In this document: piece after piece, positions 1 through 11,322 of the stretch
Position numbering within the stretch: position 1 is the stretch's first letter
Layout: each line of letters opens with the position of its first letter
Assembly (NCBI GenBank): GCA_011392765.1
Contig: WYCW01000003.1
Location: 44,465 to 108,464 of the forward strand
Direction: 5' to 3'
Source: Candidatus Thiosymbion ectosymbiont of Catanema sp. Cochon2018
Lineage (GTDB): Bacteria > Pseudomonadota > Gammaproteobacteria > Chromatiales > Chromatiaceae
DNA length: 64,000 nucleotides
Notes under the pieces: generated by a model
Databases searched by the model: none
What the model saw: only the letters and a program-made list of their open reading frames with translations
What the model was told of the DNA's origin: nothing
Position numbers and translations under genes: made by a program

Positions 1-610
1 TCTGCAATACGTGGAAGACCTGGGTCTCATCCGGGCCCGTCCACAGCTTGCCATTGCCAACCCCATCTACCGGGAGGTAATCCCACGTACCCTGACCTGG
101 ACCACCCAAGTCCTGATCCCCCAGGAGACTGCTTGGTATATCAAGGAAGACAGACGGCTCGACCTCCCCAAGCTACTGGACGCTTTTCAGCAGTTCTTCC
201 GGGAGAATGGCGACAGCTGGGCGAATCGTTTCGACTACAAGGAGGCCGGTCCGCAATTATTGATGCAATCGTTCCTGCAGCGCATCGTCAACAGCGGCGG
301 GCGCATCGACCGGGAGTACGGGCTGGGGAGGCGTCGCACCGATCTGTTGGTGCAGTGGCCCTTGGATGAGAGCCGGGGCTTCCACGGTCCGGTCCAACGG
401 GCGGTCATCGAGCTCAAGCTCCTGCATAAATCCCTGGAGGAAACGATCAAGAAAGGCCTGGCCCAAACCGCCGATTACATGGATCGGGTGGGCACCGACG
501 AGGGCTATCTGATCGTGTTCGATCGCACCCCGGAGGTGCCCTGGGAAGAAAAGGTCTTGGCTCGGCAACAGCAGTATGAGAAATACCGGATCGGGGTGTG
601 GGGGATGTAA
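1..610 (+). CDS. C-terminal part of a PD-(D/E)XK nuclease-domain protein (AAA-ATPase-like family), 5' truncated by window edge
   Basis: Frame open from window start (LQYVEDLGLIRARPQ...); D...ExK-type motif RRRTDLLVQW...RAVIELKLLHK. Confidence 0.6.
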   Translation, partial: LQYVEDLGLIRARPQLAIANPIYREVIPRTLTWTTQVLIPQETAWYIKEDRRLDLPKLLDAFQQFFRENGDSWANRFDYKEAGPQLLMQSFLQRIVNSGGRIDREYGLGRRRTDLLVQWPLDESRGFHGPVQRAVIELKLLHKSLEETIKKGLAQTADYMDRVGTDEGYLIVFDRTPEVPWEEKVLARQQQYEKYRIGVWGM

Positions 611-715
611 GGCAATTTCGGGTTATCGTAGCCTTCATTACCGCGTTGGTGCTCGTTGTCGTCGTGTACGTTAATCGCCATGCATATCGTCGCATCGAAG
701 AGGTGGAGACACATC

Positions 716-778
716 ATGGAATGGCTTGTTATTGCTTCCCTCGCTGCCCTGGTCATCGCCACGGTGTTGGTTGCTTAG
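716..778 (+). CDS. Possible 20-aa hydrophobic micropeptide (MEWLVIASLAALVIATVLVA)
   Basis: ATG...TAG with AGGTGGAG-like upstream sequence; almost entirely hydrophobic; not in the ORF track. Confidence 0.25.
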   Translation: MEWLVIASLAALVIATVLVA

Positions 779-871
779 AAGTGGCCTCACACGGGCGCAA
801 GTAGATCGGTTTTCGAGCGGGTGTGTCACGCTTGGGACCTGTTGCGGGGAAGCTAACAAGAATAAGCAACC

Positions 872-3800
872 ATGCATCCACCACCGAGCGATCAGACTTT
901 AGATCCGGGTCAGGACTCGCCACAGCTCTTCATCAGCTACAACTCCCGCGACCATGAACAGGTGGCAGTCGTGCGCAGGCAGCTGTCCGCACGCGGCATC
1001 TCCAGCTTTCTCGATCGTGAGCACCTGATCAAGGGTCTGCCCTGGCCCCAGGCGTTGGAGCGGGCCTTGACCCAGGCCGCGGCGGTGGCAGTCTTTCTGG
1101 GTCCCCATGGCCCCGGTGACTGGCAGTGGATTCCGCCCTGGAGCGTCAGGCCCAGGAGAAAGAGGTTGGCAGGCCTTTTCCTGTTATCCCCATACTGCTT
1201 CCCGAAGCCGATCTGACTGCCAACCCCTTGTTTCTCCATACCTGGGTCGATCTGCGTCGGGATCTTCGAGATCCCCAGGAACTCGCCGGCATAGTCCGCG
1301 CCATCGTCGGAGAAATCAGCCAGATTCGACCGGGCACCTCACACACCGACCCGTGTCCCTATCGCGGATTAGAAGTCTTCCGCGAGGAGGACACCGCCCT
1401 CTTCCGTGGCCGCGAGAAACCTACGGACAAGCTCATCGAGATCGTACACGGCCGTAATCTGGTTGTTGTGGTCGGCTCCTCGGGCAGTGGTAAATCCTCC
1501 CTGGTCCAGGCCGGTCTGTTACCCAGGTTGGACCAACAAAAACCGCCAGCCGAGACCTGGGACGCGGCCATCTTTACGCCGGGGGAGCGTCCCAACCAGC
1601 ACTTGGCCGCCGCCTTGCTGTCATTCATCGAACCCGACCTCAGCGAAGTCAACCAGGAGACTAAGGCCACCAAGCCCGATAAAGACCTGGCCGGGGGCGA
1701 TGTCTCTTTGGAGTTCGTGATCGAGTGGCTCTTGCAAAAGACCAAGGGCATTAACCGCCTGTTGCTGGTGGCCGACCAGTTCGAAGAGCTCTTCACTACC
1801 ACCCCGGCCAACCATCGAGGCCCCTTCATCGCCCGGCTGTTGGAGGTCATTGATCGTACCCGGCTTACGGTAGTGATCACCCTGCGGGCGGATTTCTACG
1901 GCCAGGCCCTGGATCTCAGCCGGGAATTCGCCGACCGGATCGAGCAGGGGATGGTCAATCTGGGCCCCATGACCCGAAAGGAGCTGACGCGGAGCATCCG
2001 CGAGCCTGCTGCCCAGGTCGGCGTGCGGTTCGAGCCGGGCCTGGTGGACAAGATCCTCGACGATGTGACCGACCAGCCCGGCAATCTGCCCCTGCTCGAA
2101 TTCGCTCTTACCGAGCTTTGGGAGCAGCGGCAAGACAATGTGATGACCCACATCGAGTATCGGGCCATCGGCGGCGTTACCGGATCGATCACCAAGCGCG
2201 CGGAGTCTGTGTACGGGAAGTTCTCGGACGAACAACAACAAGTAACTCGACGCCTCTTTACCCGGCTGGTGCAGGTAGCAAGTGCGGAAGAAGACAATCA
2301 GGACACCCGCCGCCGGGTCGCACTCGCGGAGCTGGAGCCGGCCACGAGGCCCATCGTGCTGGCGCTGGTCCGGGCTAGGTTCCTGATCATCAACGACGAT
2401 ACCCCGGCCATTACCGCCGAACCGGAAACGGATGACATTCCAACCGAGCAACAACCGGCGGCCACGGCCAGGCAGGGCACCACGGTCGAAATAGCCCATG
2501 AGGCATTGATCCGGGGTTGGGACCAGCTGCGTGGCTGGCTCAATCAGGACCGGGAATTCTTGCTTTGGCGCCAGCGGCTGGATCAGGCCCAGACCCGCTG
2601 GGACCAGATGCAGCAAGACCCAGGCTCCCTGCTGCGGGGCGCCGCCCTCACCGAGGCCGAAGGCTGGCTGCACCAGCGACCTCAGGAGATCAATGCCGAT
2701 GAACGGACATTCATCCAGGCAGGTCTCACCGAACGCACCCGAGAGCAGCAAACATAGGAACGGCGCCGCCGGAATCTGATTTGGGGCTTGGCGACCGGAC
2801 TTCTGATCGCGGTTGGGTTGGCCCTCTTCGCATTCTTCCAATGGGACCGGGCAGAGACCCACGCGGATAATGCACGCAAGGCACAATCACAGGCCGAAGA
2901 GCAGACCCGGTTGGTGCAAAGGGGCGCCTGTAATGTCCAGTTGGAACGGGTTCAGGATCTGTGGCGACAGTATCCGAATCAGGCCCTAGAACTGTTGAAG
3001 GACACCGACCGCTGCCCGGTGGAGTTGCGCGATTTTACCTGGCGCTTCTTTCGCCGGCTGTGCACGCCAGATTACGTTATCCTCCGAGGCCACACCAATT
3101 TGGTTATCTCCGTGGCGTTCGCTCCTGACGGACAGATCCTGGCCTCGGCGAGCCAGGACAAAACCGTTAGGCTATGGGATGTCGAGACCGGTAAGCTACG
3201 CGCTACCCTTCGGGGTCACACTGGTGGGGTTAGCTCCGTGGATTTCTCACCCGACGGACGGATACTGGCCTCGGTGAGCGAGGACAACACCATCAGGCTA
3301 TGGGATGTCGAGACCAGTCAGCTGCGCGCCACCCTCACGGGCTACGCTGGCACGGTTGCCTCCGGGACCTTCGCTACGGTTGCCTCGGTAGCGTTCGCTC
3401 CCGACGGCCATATCCTGGCCTCGGCGAGCAAGGACCAGACTGTTAGGCTCTGGGATACCGAGACCGGTCAGTTACACGCTACCTTCCAGGACCACGCTGG
3501 CGCGGTTGCTCCTATCGCCTTCACTATTGTTGCTCCTTTGGCTTTCGATCCCGAGGGGCACATCTTGGCCTCGACGAGCGGGAACGAGACCATCAAGCTG
3601 TGGGATGCCAAGACCGGCCAGCTACACGCCACCCTCCAGAGTCATTTGTCCGTTACCTCGATGGCCTTCGCTCCCGATGGACGGATCCTGGCCTCGGCTG
3701 GCCTGGATACAACCATCAAGCTGTGGGATGTCGAGACTGGCCAGATACGTACCACCTTCCAAGATGATAACTATAAGGCTCCCCTCTCCATAGCCTTTGA

Positions 3801-4914
3801 TCCCGATGGCCGAATCCTGGCCTCGGCGAACCTGGACAAGACCATCAAGCTGTGGGATGTCGAGACCAGCCAGATACGCGCCACCCTCCAGGATCAAACC
3901 AGCTTGGTTACCTCCGTAACCTTCGCTCCCGACGGTAATACTCTGGCTTCGGCGGGTGGGGATACTATCAAGCTGTGGGACCTCGGCAGTAGTCATCTGC
4001 GCGACCCTCTTCGAGACCAAGCCATCATGAAAGTAACCTCGGTGGCCTTCGCTCCTGATGATCGTATTTTGGCCTCGGCAAGTTTGGATGGGACCATCAA
4101 GTTGTGGGATGTCGAGACCGGCCAGCTGGGTGCTACCCTACGGGGCCACTCCGTCGGGGTTAGCTCCATGGTTTTCGCTCCCGATGGCCGTAGCCTGGTA
4201 TCGGCGGGCTGGGACGAGATCATCATGTGGGATGCCGAGACCGGCCAGATACGCGCCACCCTCCAAGACCACACCGATATGGTTGAGGCCGTGGCCTTTG
4301 CCCCTAACGGTCGCATTCTAGCCTCGGCGAGCCGGGACCAGACTATCAAGCTATGGGATCTCAAAACCGACCGGGTGCGCGCCACCCTCCAGGGTCATAC
4401 CGGGTGGGTTAACTCCGTAGCTTTCGCTCCTGACGGCCTTAGCCTGGCTTCGGCAGGCGGGGACAACACCATCAAGCTGTGGGATGTCGAAACCGGCCAG
4501 CTACGTGCTACCCTCAAGGGCCACACCGACAGTGTTGGGTCCGTGGCATTCGCTCCCGATGGCCGTAGCCTAGCCTCGACGAGTCAGGACAACACGATCA
4601 AGCTGTGGGATGTCGAGCGCGGCCAGTTACGAGCCACCCTTCGGGGCCATACCAATGGGGTTTTTTCTGTGGATTTCGCACCCGACGGCCGCACCCTGGC
4701 CTCGTCGAGCTCGGACAGTACTATCAAGTTGTGGGATCCCGAGACCGGCCAGCTACGCGCCACCCTCCAGGGTCATACCGGATGGGTTGTCTCCGTGGCC
4801 TTCAGTCCTGATGGCAGTACCCTGGCCTCAGCGAGTAGGGACGGTGCCATCAGGCTGTGGGAGGCTGAGGGAAGTAGGAATGATGAACCGAGAAAAGGGG
4901 CCAGGCTCAATTAA
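872..4914 (+). pseudogene. TIR - STAND NTPase (nSTAND1-like) - WD40 protein, disrupted by a frameshift (about 1119-1126) and an in-frame TAG (2755-2757)
   Basis: TIR (LFISYNSRDHEQVAVVRRQLSARGISSFLDREHL) in 872..1216; Walker A VVVVGSSGSGKSSLVQAGLLPRL in 1126..2757; 14 WD40 units in 2788..4914. ORFs 1126 and 2788 share one frame, separated by a single TAG. Confidence 0.85.
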
Positions 4915-4942
4915 GTTTCCAGCCAATAAAAAGGGGAAAATC

Positions 4943-5170
4943 ATGGAATGGACCGATGTAATGCACAATCCTTTCCTTAAGGATCTGCCGTTCAAGATCG
5001 AGCTTGACAAGTGGGGCAAGATTCTCATGAGCCCTGCCGGCAACAATCACGGTAGACTCCAATACGAAGTCGGCTCGTTTATCGACAAGAATAAAGGTAG
5101 CGGCAAAGTCATTATGGAATGTGCCCTTTATTCCAATGCGGTTCAAACTATTCCGCGGTCAAGGAAAAAG
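4943..5170 (+). pseudogene. Truncated Uma2-family (DUF820) endonuclease N-terminus
   Basis: MEWTDVMHNPFLKDLPFKIELDKWGKILMSPAGNNHGRLQYEVGSFI matches the Uma2 N-terminal pattern, then homology is lost. Confidence 0.6.
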
Positions 5171-5174
5171 GAGG

Positions 5175-6104
5175 TCATACGCTGTAAGGAGCGTCGCACC
5201 AATCCTGCAGCACTGCGCTATCCCACGCCGGCAGATAGTCGAAGTCGCCCATCAGATCCGCATGCACCGCCGTGGCCAGTTCGTGGGAGACCTGCCTCCG
5301 GGTCAGCATGTGGAAGTACCAGGCAAAGTGGTAGCCGATGCGCCGGTCGAAGCCGTGGATCAGGTTGGCAAGGTCTGCACCGCGGGTGACGATTTCGGCG
5401 GGCAGGTTCGGGATCTCTCCGTTCGCCAGCAGGATCGGCTTGGCGCTCAGCCGGTCGTCGCCCTGGGTGTCCCGATAGTCGCGGATGCCCAAGATCCAAT
5501 GGTCGCAGAAGCAGGTGGATTCGCTGGCACTGCTGCGATCCCAATCGCCCAGGAAACGCCGGATGTTTGCGCTCGCGTCTTCCGAATCGATGAAGTCCGC
5601 CACCTGTACGAGGCGGCGGAACAGCAGGCGCGGCGGCGCCACCGGCTCGGAGGCCAGGCGTGGGAAATCCAGGGGATCGATGAAGTCTTCGAGATCCTCC
5701 GGCGTCCAGTCCGGGGTCCACAGGGGCCGTTCGATGACTTCCTGAACCTGCTCGACCTCGATTTGGATGTAGTCCCGCGCCCGTTCTCCGGTGACCGCCG
5801 TGAGGTAGTGGGTACGGCCTTCCAGTCTGGTCACGAAGCCGCTGCTCGCGGCGCACTTGTCCATTAGCCGCTCCAGGTCGCCACCGGACTGCTCCTGCGC
5901 CCAGGTGTCGATATGTTGGACTACGGGTCGGTAGTCCGCGTCCACGACGCCGCCGAGGCGGTGCCACCCGGTCCGGGTCATGGCGTGGCGTAGCACAAGC
6001 TCCGGGACCTGTTCCTGCAGCCGGGCCAGGATGGCCGGCGGCGAGACGGATGTCAGCTCCCGGTTACAGGCGTTAGCGATGCGCGACTGAATGGTGGTTA
6101 ACAT
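5175..6104 (-). CDS. Conserved hypothetical protein downstream of nif genes (309 aa)
   Basis: Long ORF co-directional with nif genes, coding-like composition; family not recognised. Confidence 0.55.
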   Translation of the reverse strand: MLTTIQSRIANACNRELTSVSPPAILARLQEQVPELVLRHAMTRTGWHRLGGVVDADYRPVVQHIDTWAQEQSGGDLERLMDKCAASSGFVTRLEGRTHYLTAVTGERARDYIQIEVEQVQEVIERPLWTPDWTPEDLEDFIDPLDFPRLASEPVAPPRLLFRRLVQVADFIDSEDASANIRRFLGDWDRSSASESTCFCDHWILGIRDYRDTQGDDRLSAKPILLANGEIPNLPAEIVTRGADLANLIHGFDRRIGYHFAWYFHMLTRRQVSHELATAVHADLMGDFDYLPAWDSAVLQDWCDAPYSV

Positions 6105-6143
6105 ATGAAATGAATCCGCAGATTGTTGGTCCCGAATGAGGGA

Positions 6144-6641
6144 TCACGGCTCACATTCTTGGGGTCCAAAGCGGATGCGTTCCTCGGGTGGCCGCCCCAT
6201 GATCTTGGCCAGCCACGGCGGTACCTTCGACGCCAATACCTGTCGCAGAGCAATGATGCGCTCGCGGGCAGGACCCCCTTGCGTATCCTTGATCGGGTGG
6301 ATGTTCGCCCTGATTACCTGTGCTGCCGCCGGACCGCCGATGGAGGCGACGTAGAGGATTTGGCAATCCCCGATCAGCCCTACCCGGTAGGCGGTCTTGT
6401 CCTCGGCATGCGCATCCTCGGGTACGCGGACCTCGATCAGTCGGTCCTCCTGGGCCGATACTTGGTAGATCAGGAAACGCTCGGCACGGCCGAAGTGTCC
6501 GTCGAGCAGGTCGCCGGTGTCCGACGCGCAGGCGACGCGGATCGAATCCGGCATGTCTCCTTCCGCGTAGGATTCGACCGGCGGCAGGTCCCGCATCTTC
6601 AGGGCGGCGGCGTGCCCAATGAGGGTGGATTTCAGGGTCAT
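6144..6641 (-). CDS. NifX/NafY-like dinitrogenase iron-molybdenum cofactor biosynthesis protein (165 aa)
   Basis: SIRVACASDTGDLLDGHFGRAERFLIYQV...HAEDKTAYRVGLIGDCQILYVASIGGPAAAQVIRANIHPIK; start trimmed to the ATG at 6641 because the upstream part of the listed ORF is repeat DNA. Confidence 0.75.
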   Translation of the reverse strand: MTLKSTLIGHAAALKMRDLPPVESYAEGDMPDSIRVACASDTGDLLDGHFGRAERFLIYQVSAQEDRLIEVRVPEDAHAEDKTAYRVGLIGDCQILYVASIGGPAAAQVIRANIHPIKDTQGGPARERIIALRQVLASKVPPWLAKIMGRPPEERIRFGPQECEP

Positions 6642-6673
6642 TGCCGTGGACCACATGGATGGCATGAGGGTAG

Positions 6674-6960
6674 CCCAATAGACAACATGGACAATATGGA
6701 CTGCATGGACTGGGGGGCATATGCAACCCCCGGTCCACACAGTCCACTTAGTCCATGTAGTCCACGGCGGCTGCCACCCCAGCTGGATGTCGGGCACGGG
6801 GCATACCGCTGCCCTGGACCGGAAGGACGGCATGAGGATAACCCAATGGACAACATGGACAATATGGACTGCATGGACTGGGGGGCATATGCAACCCCCG
6901 GTCCACACAGTCCATCTGGTCCATGTAGTCCACGGCGGCTGCCGCCATTGCTTTCGGTGA
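6674..6960. repeat. Two near-identical tandem units of GTCCA-phased hairpin repeat
   Basis: Units at about 6674-6775 and 6840-6945: ...ATATGGACTGCATGGACTGGGGGGCATATGCAACCCCCGGTCCACACAGTCCA... Confidence 0.85.
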
Positions 6961-6972
6961 ACACAGCCCACC

Positions 6973-7167
6973 CTACGCCGGGACGATGCAGTCGTCTTCC
7001 ATACAAGCATCGACGCATTGGGGCATGTCGGACTCGCCTTCGCACTCGGTGCAGGTCTCGGCATCGATCTTGTAGACGCCCTTGAAAGGCGTGATGGATT
7101 TGGTCGGGCAAAGCGGCTCGCAGTCGCCACAGGCGGTGCAGACATCGCGCACGATCTGGAAGGCCAT
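6973..7167 (-). CDS. 2x[4Fe-4S] ferredoxin, nif-associated
   Basis: MAFQIVRDVCTACGDCEPLCPTKSITPFKGVYKIDAETCTECEGESDMPQCVDACMEDDCIVPA. Confidence 0.85.
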   Translation of the reverse strand: MAFQIVRDVCTACGDCEPLCPTKSITPFKGVYKIDAETCTECEGESDMPQCVDACMEDDCIVPA

Positions 7168-7229
7168 GATGGATCTCCTGGTTTGACTGGCAGTCGGAAA
7201 ACCTGCGCCGGTATGGGTCAGGGTCGGCG

Positions 7230-7445
7230 TCAATCCCCGCGCCTGAAGCGCAGGGTGATCGGAAACTCGGGCCGCGGGTGTACCGGGTCGATGTACCACT
7301 TGGAGCCGTCCGCAAGTTCCACCGTCCCGCCCCAGGCGGACTTTGTGTCCACCTCCACCGCGGTGACGGTCTCTTCCAGGTCCTTCTTTGCGACATAGAA
7401 GAGCAGATCTCCGGCATCGTTGGTCCTGATCATTACGTTGGGCAT
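7230..7445 (-). CDS. nifT: Nitrogen fixation protein NifT/FixU
   Basis: MPNVMIRTNDAGDLLFYVAKKDLEETVTAVE...WGGTVELADGSKWYIDP. Confidence 0.85.
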   Translation of the reverse strand: MPNVMIRTNDAGDLLFYVAKKDLEETVTAVEVDTKSAWGGTVELADGSKWYIDPVHPRPEFPITLRFRRGD

Positions 7446-7516
7446 GTAACGTGCTCCCACATGTCTCTGTTCGGCGTTATTCGGCGTTGGTTGTGGGGTC
7501 TGACTGGATTGATTTG

Positions 7517-7777
7517 TTATGTTTCTGAAGCCTGATCAAAAGCTCTGAACTGATTGATGTGATCCCAACTAAAATCTAGTAGATTATCTGGTTTATAAAC
7601 TAATGGTTCAACAATATCAAAAAATTCAACAATAGCCCTCATAGACTTTTTCAAAAACTCTTCATTCATAGCCAACCTGTCATCATCTAGAATGATTAAG
7701 CCGGAGTTTTCTTCGGCTATTTTACGAACTTTAGTTTTTTGATCTGAATACGTTAAGTAACCATCGCAATGAGCTAT
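7517..7777 (-). pseudogene. 5'-truncated ORF remnant in a low-GC island
   Basis: Open frame IAHCDGYLTYSDQKTKVRKIAEENSGLIILDDDRLAMNEEFLKKSMRAIVEFFDIVEPLVYKPDNLLDFSWDHINQFRAFDQASET*, no start codon; clearly AT-richer than surroundings. Confidence 0.45.
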
Positions 7778-7957
7778 TCAGTTTCTTTGCATCCCCGACT
7801 GTTCGGTAGGATGCACAAAGCGAAGCGTGCCCATCAATAGATTGGTGCCACCTCTTAAGCCAAGCAGCGTGCCTGACCCGAAACATCGCATGTTAGGCAT
7901 GCCCGCCGTCCAAAGATGCGGTTCGCGCCGTCCCTGGCGTTCACCACATCCTACGGA

Positions 7958-9529
7958 TCACCGAATCAGGTCATAGTTGTAATCGGTGACGCCCATCTCT
8001 CGGGTCTCTTCATCGAGCCGCTCCAGCACGGCATTGACCAGGGTGGTCAACAGGTACATGGCGCCCTCGTAGCCCAGAGTGGTCATCCGGTGCAGGTGGT
8101 GGCGGTCGAAGATCGGAAACCCGATGCGGATCAGCGGGACTTCGTGCGCCTTGCCTTTATGCAGGGTGTCACGCTGGATGAACTTGCCGTAGGAGTTGCC
8201 GATCATGAAATCCGGCTTGTCGGTGAACATCAGCGAGCGAAAGTGCCACAGGTCCTTGCCGGTATGGACCTGGGTGTTGCGACCGTATGGAGATTCGGCA
8301 CACAGCTGCTCCAGGGCCTTCCTGTAGCGCTTATTGGCGTGATTGACCAGCACATGGGTCGGCTCGGCCCCCAGCTCCAGCAGGAACTTGGTAAGCCCCA
8401 AGGCGAAATCGGCATCGCCGTAGAGTGCGAACTTTTTGCCGTGCAGCCAGGCATGGCTGTCGGTCATCATGTCCACCAGGCGGCCGCGCTCCTTGGTCAG
8501 GGACGCGGGGATCGGCTTGCCCGTGAGCGCGGAGACCTGCATCAGAAAGGCGTCGGTCCAGGCCAGACCCATCGGGATATTGATTTCGGTGGCGGGCTGA
8601 CGCCAGGTGCCCTTGACGAACTTTCTGGACTTTACGGACTGCCAGGGCTGTAGAAACAAAGTGTCGATGGCGTTGGGCGCGTCCTTCATCTCCTCCATAC
8701 CGGTGCCGCCGTCGTACATGCGGTACTCGCCGTCCGCCGGTGTATCCAGCACCTCGGTAGGATCGCACAGCAGGCTGTAATCGACGCCCATTTCCCGCAG
8801 CATGCGGTGCATGACCCGGTAGTTGCCGAGATAGGTCTCGAAGCCGGGAACCAGGTTGAGCTTACCGTTGGAGCCTACCTCCTTGTCGTCCATCGCGTTG
8901 AGCGTGAAGTAGCGCTGAATCCCCTCGAACATATTGTCCCAGCCGGTGGTGTGACTGCCCACGAAGCTCGGGGTATGGGCAAAGGGGATCGGAAACTCCG
9001 GCTCGATGTGCCCCTCCTTCTTGGCATTGCCGATGAAGGCGTTGAGATCATCGCCGATGACCTCGGCCATGCAGGTCGTGGAGACCGCGATCATCTCCGG
9101 CTTATACAGGGCCTTGGCGTTCGCCAGACCCTCGAACAGGTTCTTCTGGCCGCCGAAGACCGCCGCGTCTTCGGTCATGGAGTCGGAGACGCAGGCCACC
9201 GGCTCCTTGAAGTGACGGTTGAAGTAGGTACGGAAGTAGGCCACGCACCCCTGGGAGCCGTGCACATAGGGCAGGGTCTTCTCGAAACCGAGCGCGCAGA
9301 GCACGGCCCCCAGGGGCTGGCAGGCCTTGGCCGGGTTGATGGTCAGGGCCTGGCGCTGGAAGTTGAGTTCCTGGTATTCCTCGGTCGTGGTCCACCGGAA
9401 CACCTCTTCCATCCGCTCCGGGTCGTGGCATTCTTCGACCCGGGCCCGCTTTTTGGCGAGGTCTTCCCGGTAGTCGTCGGCACGGAACAAGGGGTAGCTC
9501 GGCTTGATGTCTGCGACTGTCTGGCTCAT
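7958..9529 (-). CDS. nifK: Nitrogenase molybdenum-iron protein beta chain
   Basis: MSQTVADIKPSYPLFRADDYREDL...PAKACQPLGAVLCALGFEKTLPYVHGSQGCVAYFRTYFNRHFKEP; start set at the ATG at 9529. Confidence 0.97.
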   Translation of the reverse strand: MSQTVADIKPSYPLFRADDYREDLAKKRARVEECHDPERMEEVFRWTTTEEYQELNFQRQALTINPAKACQPLGAVLCALGFEKTLPYVHGSQGCVAYFRTYFNRHFKEPVACVSDSMTEDAAVFGGQKNLFEGLANAKALYKPEMIAVSTTCMAEVIGDDLNAFIGNAKKEGHIEPEFPIPFAHTPSFVGSHTTGWDNMFEGIQRYFTLNAMDDKEVGSNGKLNLVPGFETYLGNYRVMHRMLREMGVDYSLLCDPTEVLDTPADGEYRMYDGGTGMEEMKDAPNAIDTLFLQPWQSVKSRKFVKGTWRQPATEINIPMGLAWTDAFLMQVSALTGKPIPASLTKERGRLVDMMTDSHAWLHGKKFALYGDADFALGLTKFLLELGAEPTHVLVNHANKRYRKALEQLCAESPYGRNTQVHTGKDLWHFRSLMFTDKPDFMIGNSYGKFIQRDTLHKGKAHEVPLIRIGFPIFDRHHLHRMTTLGYEGAMYLLTTLVNAVLERLDEETREMGVTDYNYDLIR

Positions 9530-9632
9530 GCGTGGTCTCCTGCCGCCCCGCTGATCCGCGGACGGACGGCAACATCGATGGTCATGTCCATAGCGCGGGC
9601 GAAGTAGGTCGGGCAAAGGCACCAGGGACGGT

Positions 9633-9775
9633 GGCAGCCGCCGTGGACTACATGGACTAAGTGGACCATGTGGACTAGGGGTCGCTGTGTGCCCCCGAGT
9701 CCATGCAGTCCATACTGTCCATGTTGTCTATTGGGCTACCCTCATGCCGTCCATGCGGTCCACGGCAGCGTGCCC
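9633..9775. repeat. GTCCA-phased hairpin repeat in nifD-nifK spacer
   Basis: CCGTGGACTACATGGACTAAGTGGACCATGTGGAC ... GTCCATGCAGTCCATACTGTCCATGTTGTC. Confidence 0.8.
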
Positions 9776-9855
9776 AATATCGACCTTGCGTTGGGCACGC
9801 CGCACCGTCCCTGGCGCGTCTTTGCCCAACCTACATGTATGCGGTCGATCCACCT

Positions 9856-11322
9856 TCAGGCCCCGGCCGCCTTGTCCGCCCGTAGCCAGGGCGCCTGCAG
9901 CTCCTGCCAGCAGGGGTTGTTGATGGTCATATCCATGTCCCGAGCGAAGATGGCAAAGCCGTCGTAGCCGTGATAGGGACCGGAATAATCCCAGGAGTGC
10001 ATCTGCCGAAAGGGGATGCCCATCTTCTGGAAGATGTACTTCTCCTTGATGCCGGAGCCGATCAGGTCGGGCCTGATCTTGTCGGCGAATACCTCGAACT
10101 CGTAGGCGGTGAGGTCGTCGTAGAGCAGGGTCGCGTTACCCATCTCCTTGATGGTGCGGTCGTAGTCGTCGTTATGGGCAAACTCGTAGCCCGTGCCCAC
10201 CACCTCCATCCCCAGGTCTTCATAGGCACCGACGACGTGCCGCGGACGCAGACCGCCCACATAGAGCATGACCTTTTTCCCTTCCAGGCGTGGCAGGTAC
10301 TTCTCGATGACCGCTTCATACTGGGACCGGTACTTGGCGATGACCTGCTCGGCGTTGACCCGGATGGTCTCGTCGAAGCAGGCGGCGATCCTGCGCAGGG
10401 ATTCGGCGATTTTGGTCGGACCGAAGAAGTTGTACTCGATCCAGGGAATGCCGTACTTCTCCTCCAGATGCCGACTGAGGTAGTTCATCGAGCGGTAGCA
10501 GTGGATCAGGTTGAGCTTGACCTTGGGGGTCAGCTCGATCTCGGACAGGCTGCCGTCGCCGGACCATTGGGCGACGACGCGCAGACCCATCTCTTCGAGC
10601 AGGATGCGCGAGGCCCAGGCGTCGCCGCCGATGTTGTAGTCGCCGATAATGGCCACATCGTAGGGCGTAGTCGCAAAGCTGTCGTCGCCGTCGCGGTTGC
10701 CGATGACCCAATCGCGGATCGCATCGTTGGCGATGTGATGGCCCAGGGACTGAGACACGCCGCGGAAGCCCTCGCAGCGCACCGGCACCACCGGCTTGCC
10801 GAGCTCCTTGGCCTTTTTCTTGGCCACCGCCTCGATGTCATCACCGATCAGGCCGATCGGGCACTCGGACTGGATGGTCACACCCTTGCTGAGCGGGAAC
10901 AGCTGCTCGATCTCGGTGACGATCTTGTCGAGCTTCTTGTCGCCGCCGAACACAATATCCTTCTCCTGGAAGTCCGAGGTGAAGTTCATGGTGCCGAAGG
11001 TGTTCACGCCGGTCATACCGACGTAGTAATTGCGCCGTCCGGCGCGGGAGTACTGACCACAGCCCACAGGCCCGTGGGAGATATGGATCATGTCCTTGAT
11101 CGGGCCCCAGACCACCCCCTTGGAGCCGGCATAGGCGCAACCGCGGACGGTCATGACGCCGGGCAGGGATTTGCGGTTGGAGGTGATACATTGCTTGGAT
11201 TGCTCGATGGATTGATCGTTGGCCGTCAGGTGCTTGGCGCGATCTTTCCTCGCCTTATCCGGGTAGACCTCCAGGACCTCCTGAATGAGGTCCTGGATCG
11301 GTTCGCGTGTCGATGCTGCCAT
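9856..11322 (-). CDS. nifD: Nitrogenase molybdenum-iron protein alpha chain
   Basis: [50 protein letters not shown]. Confidence 0.97.
   Translation of the reverse strand: MAASTREPIQDLIQEVLEVYPDKARKDRAKHLTANDQSIEQSKQCITSNRKSLPGVMTVRGCAYAGSKGVVWGPIKDMIHISHGPVGCGQYSRAGRRNYYVGMTGVNTFGTMNFTSDFQEKDIVFGGDKKLDKIVTEIEQLFPLSKGVTIQSECPIGLIGDDIEAVAKKKAKELGKPVVPVRCEGFRGVSQSLGHHIANDAIRDWVIGNRDGDDSFATTPYDVAIIGDYNIGGDAWASRILLEEMGLRVVAQWSGDGSLSEIELTPKVKLNLIHCYRSMNYLSRHLEEKYGIPWIEYNFFGPTKIAESLRRIAACFDETIRVNAEQVIAKYRSQYEAVIEKYLPRLEGKKVMLYVGGLRPRHVVGAYEDLGMEVVGTGYEFAHNDDYDRTIKEMGNATLLYDDLTAYEFEVFADKIRPDLIGSGIKEKYIFQKMGIPFRQMHSWDYSGPYHGYDGFAIFARDMDMTINNPCWQELQAPWLRADKAAGA

Noticed and set aside
1621-2886. 421-aa minus-strand ORF opposite the STAND gene
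   Set aside because: Antisense shadow ORF of a recognisable coding frame in high-GC DNA.
2788-4914. CRISPR-like regular DNA repeats
   Set aside because: The roughly 120-nt periodicity is explained by WD40 coding units; no short spacers or direct repeats of CRISPR type.
6721-6960. ORFs such as MQPPVHTVHLVHVVHGG and WTTWTRWTVWTGG
   Set aside because: Translations of the GTCCA hairpin repeats; periodic artefacts, not genes.
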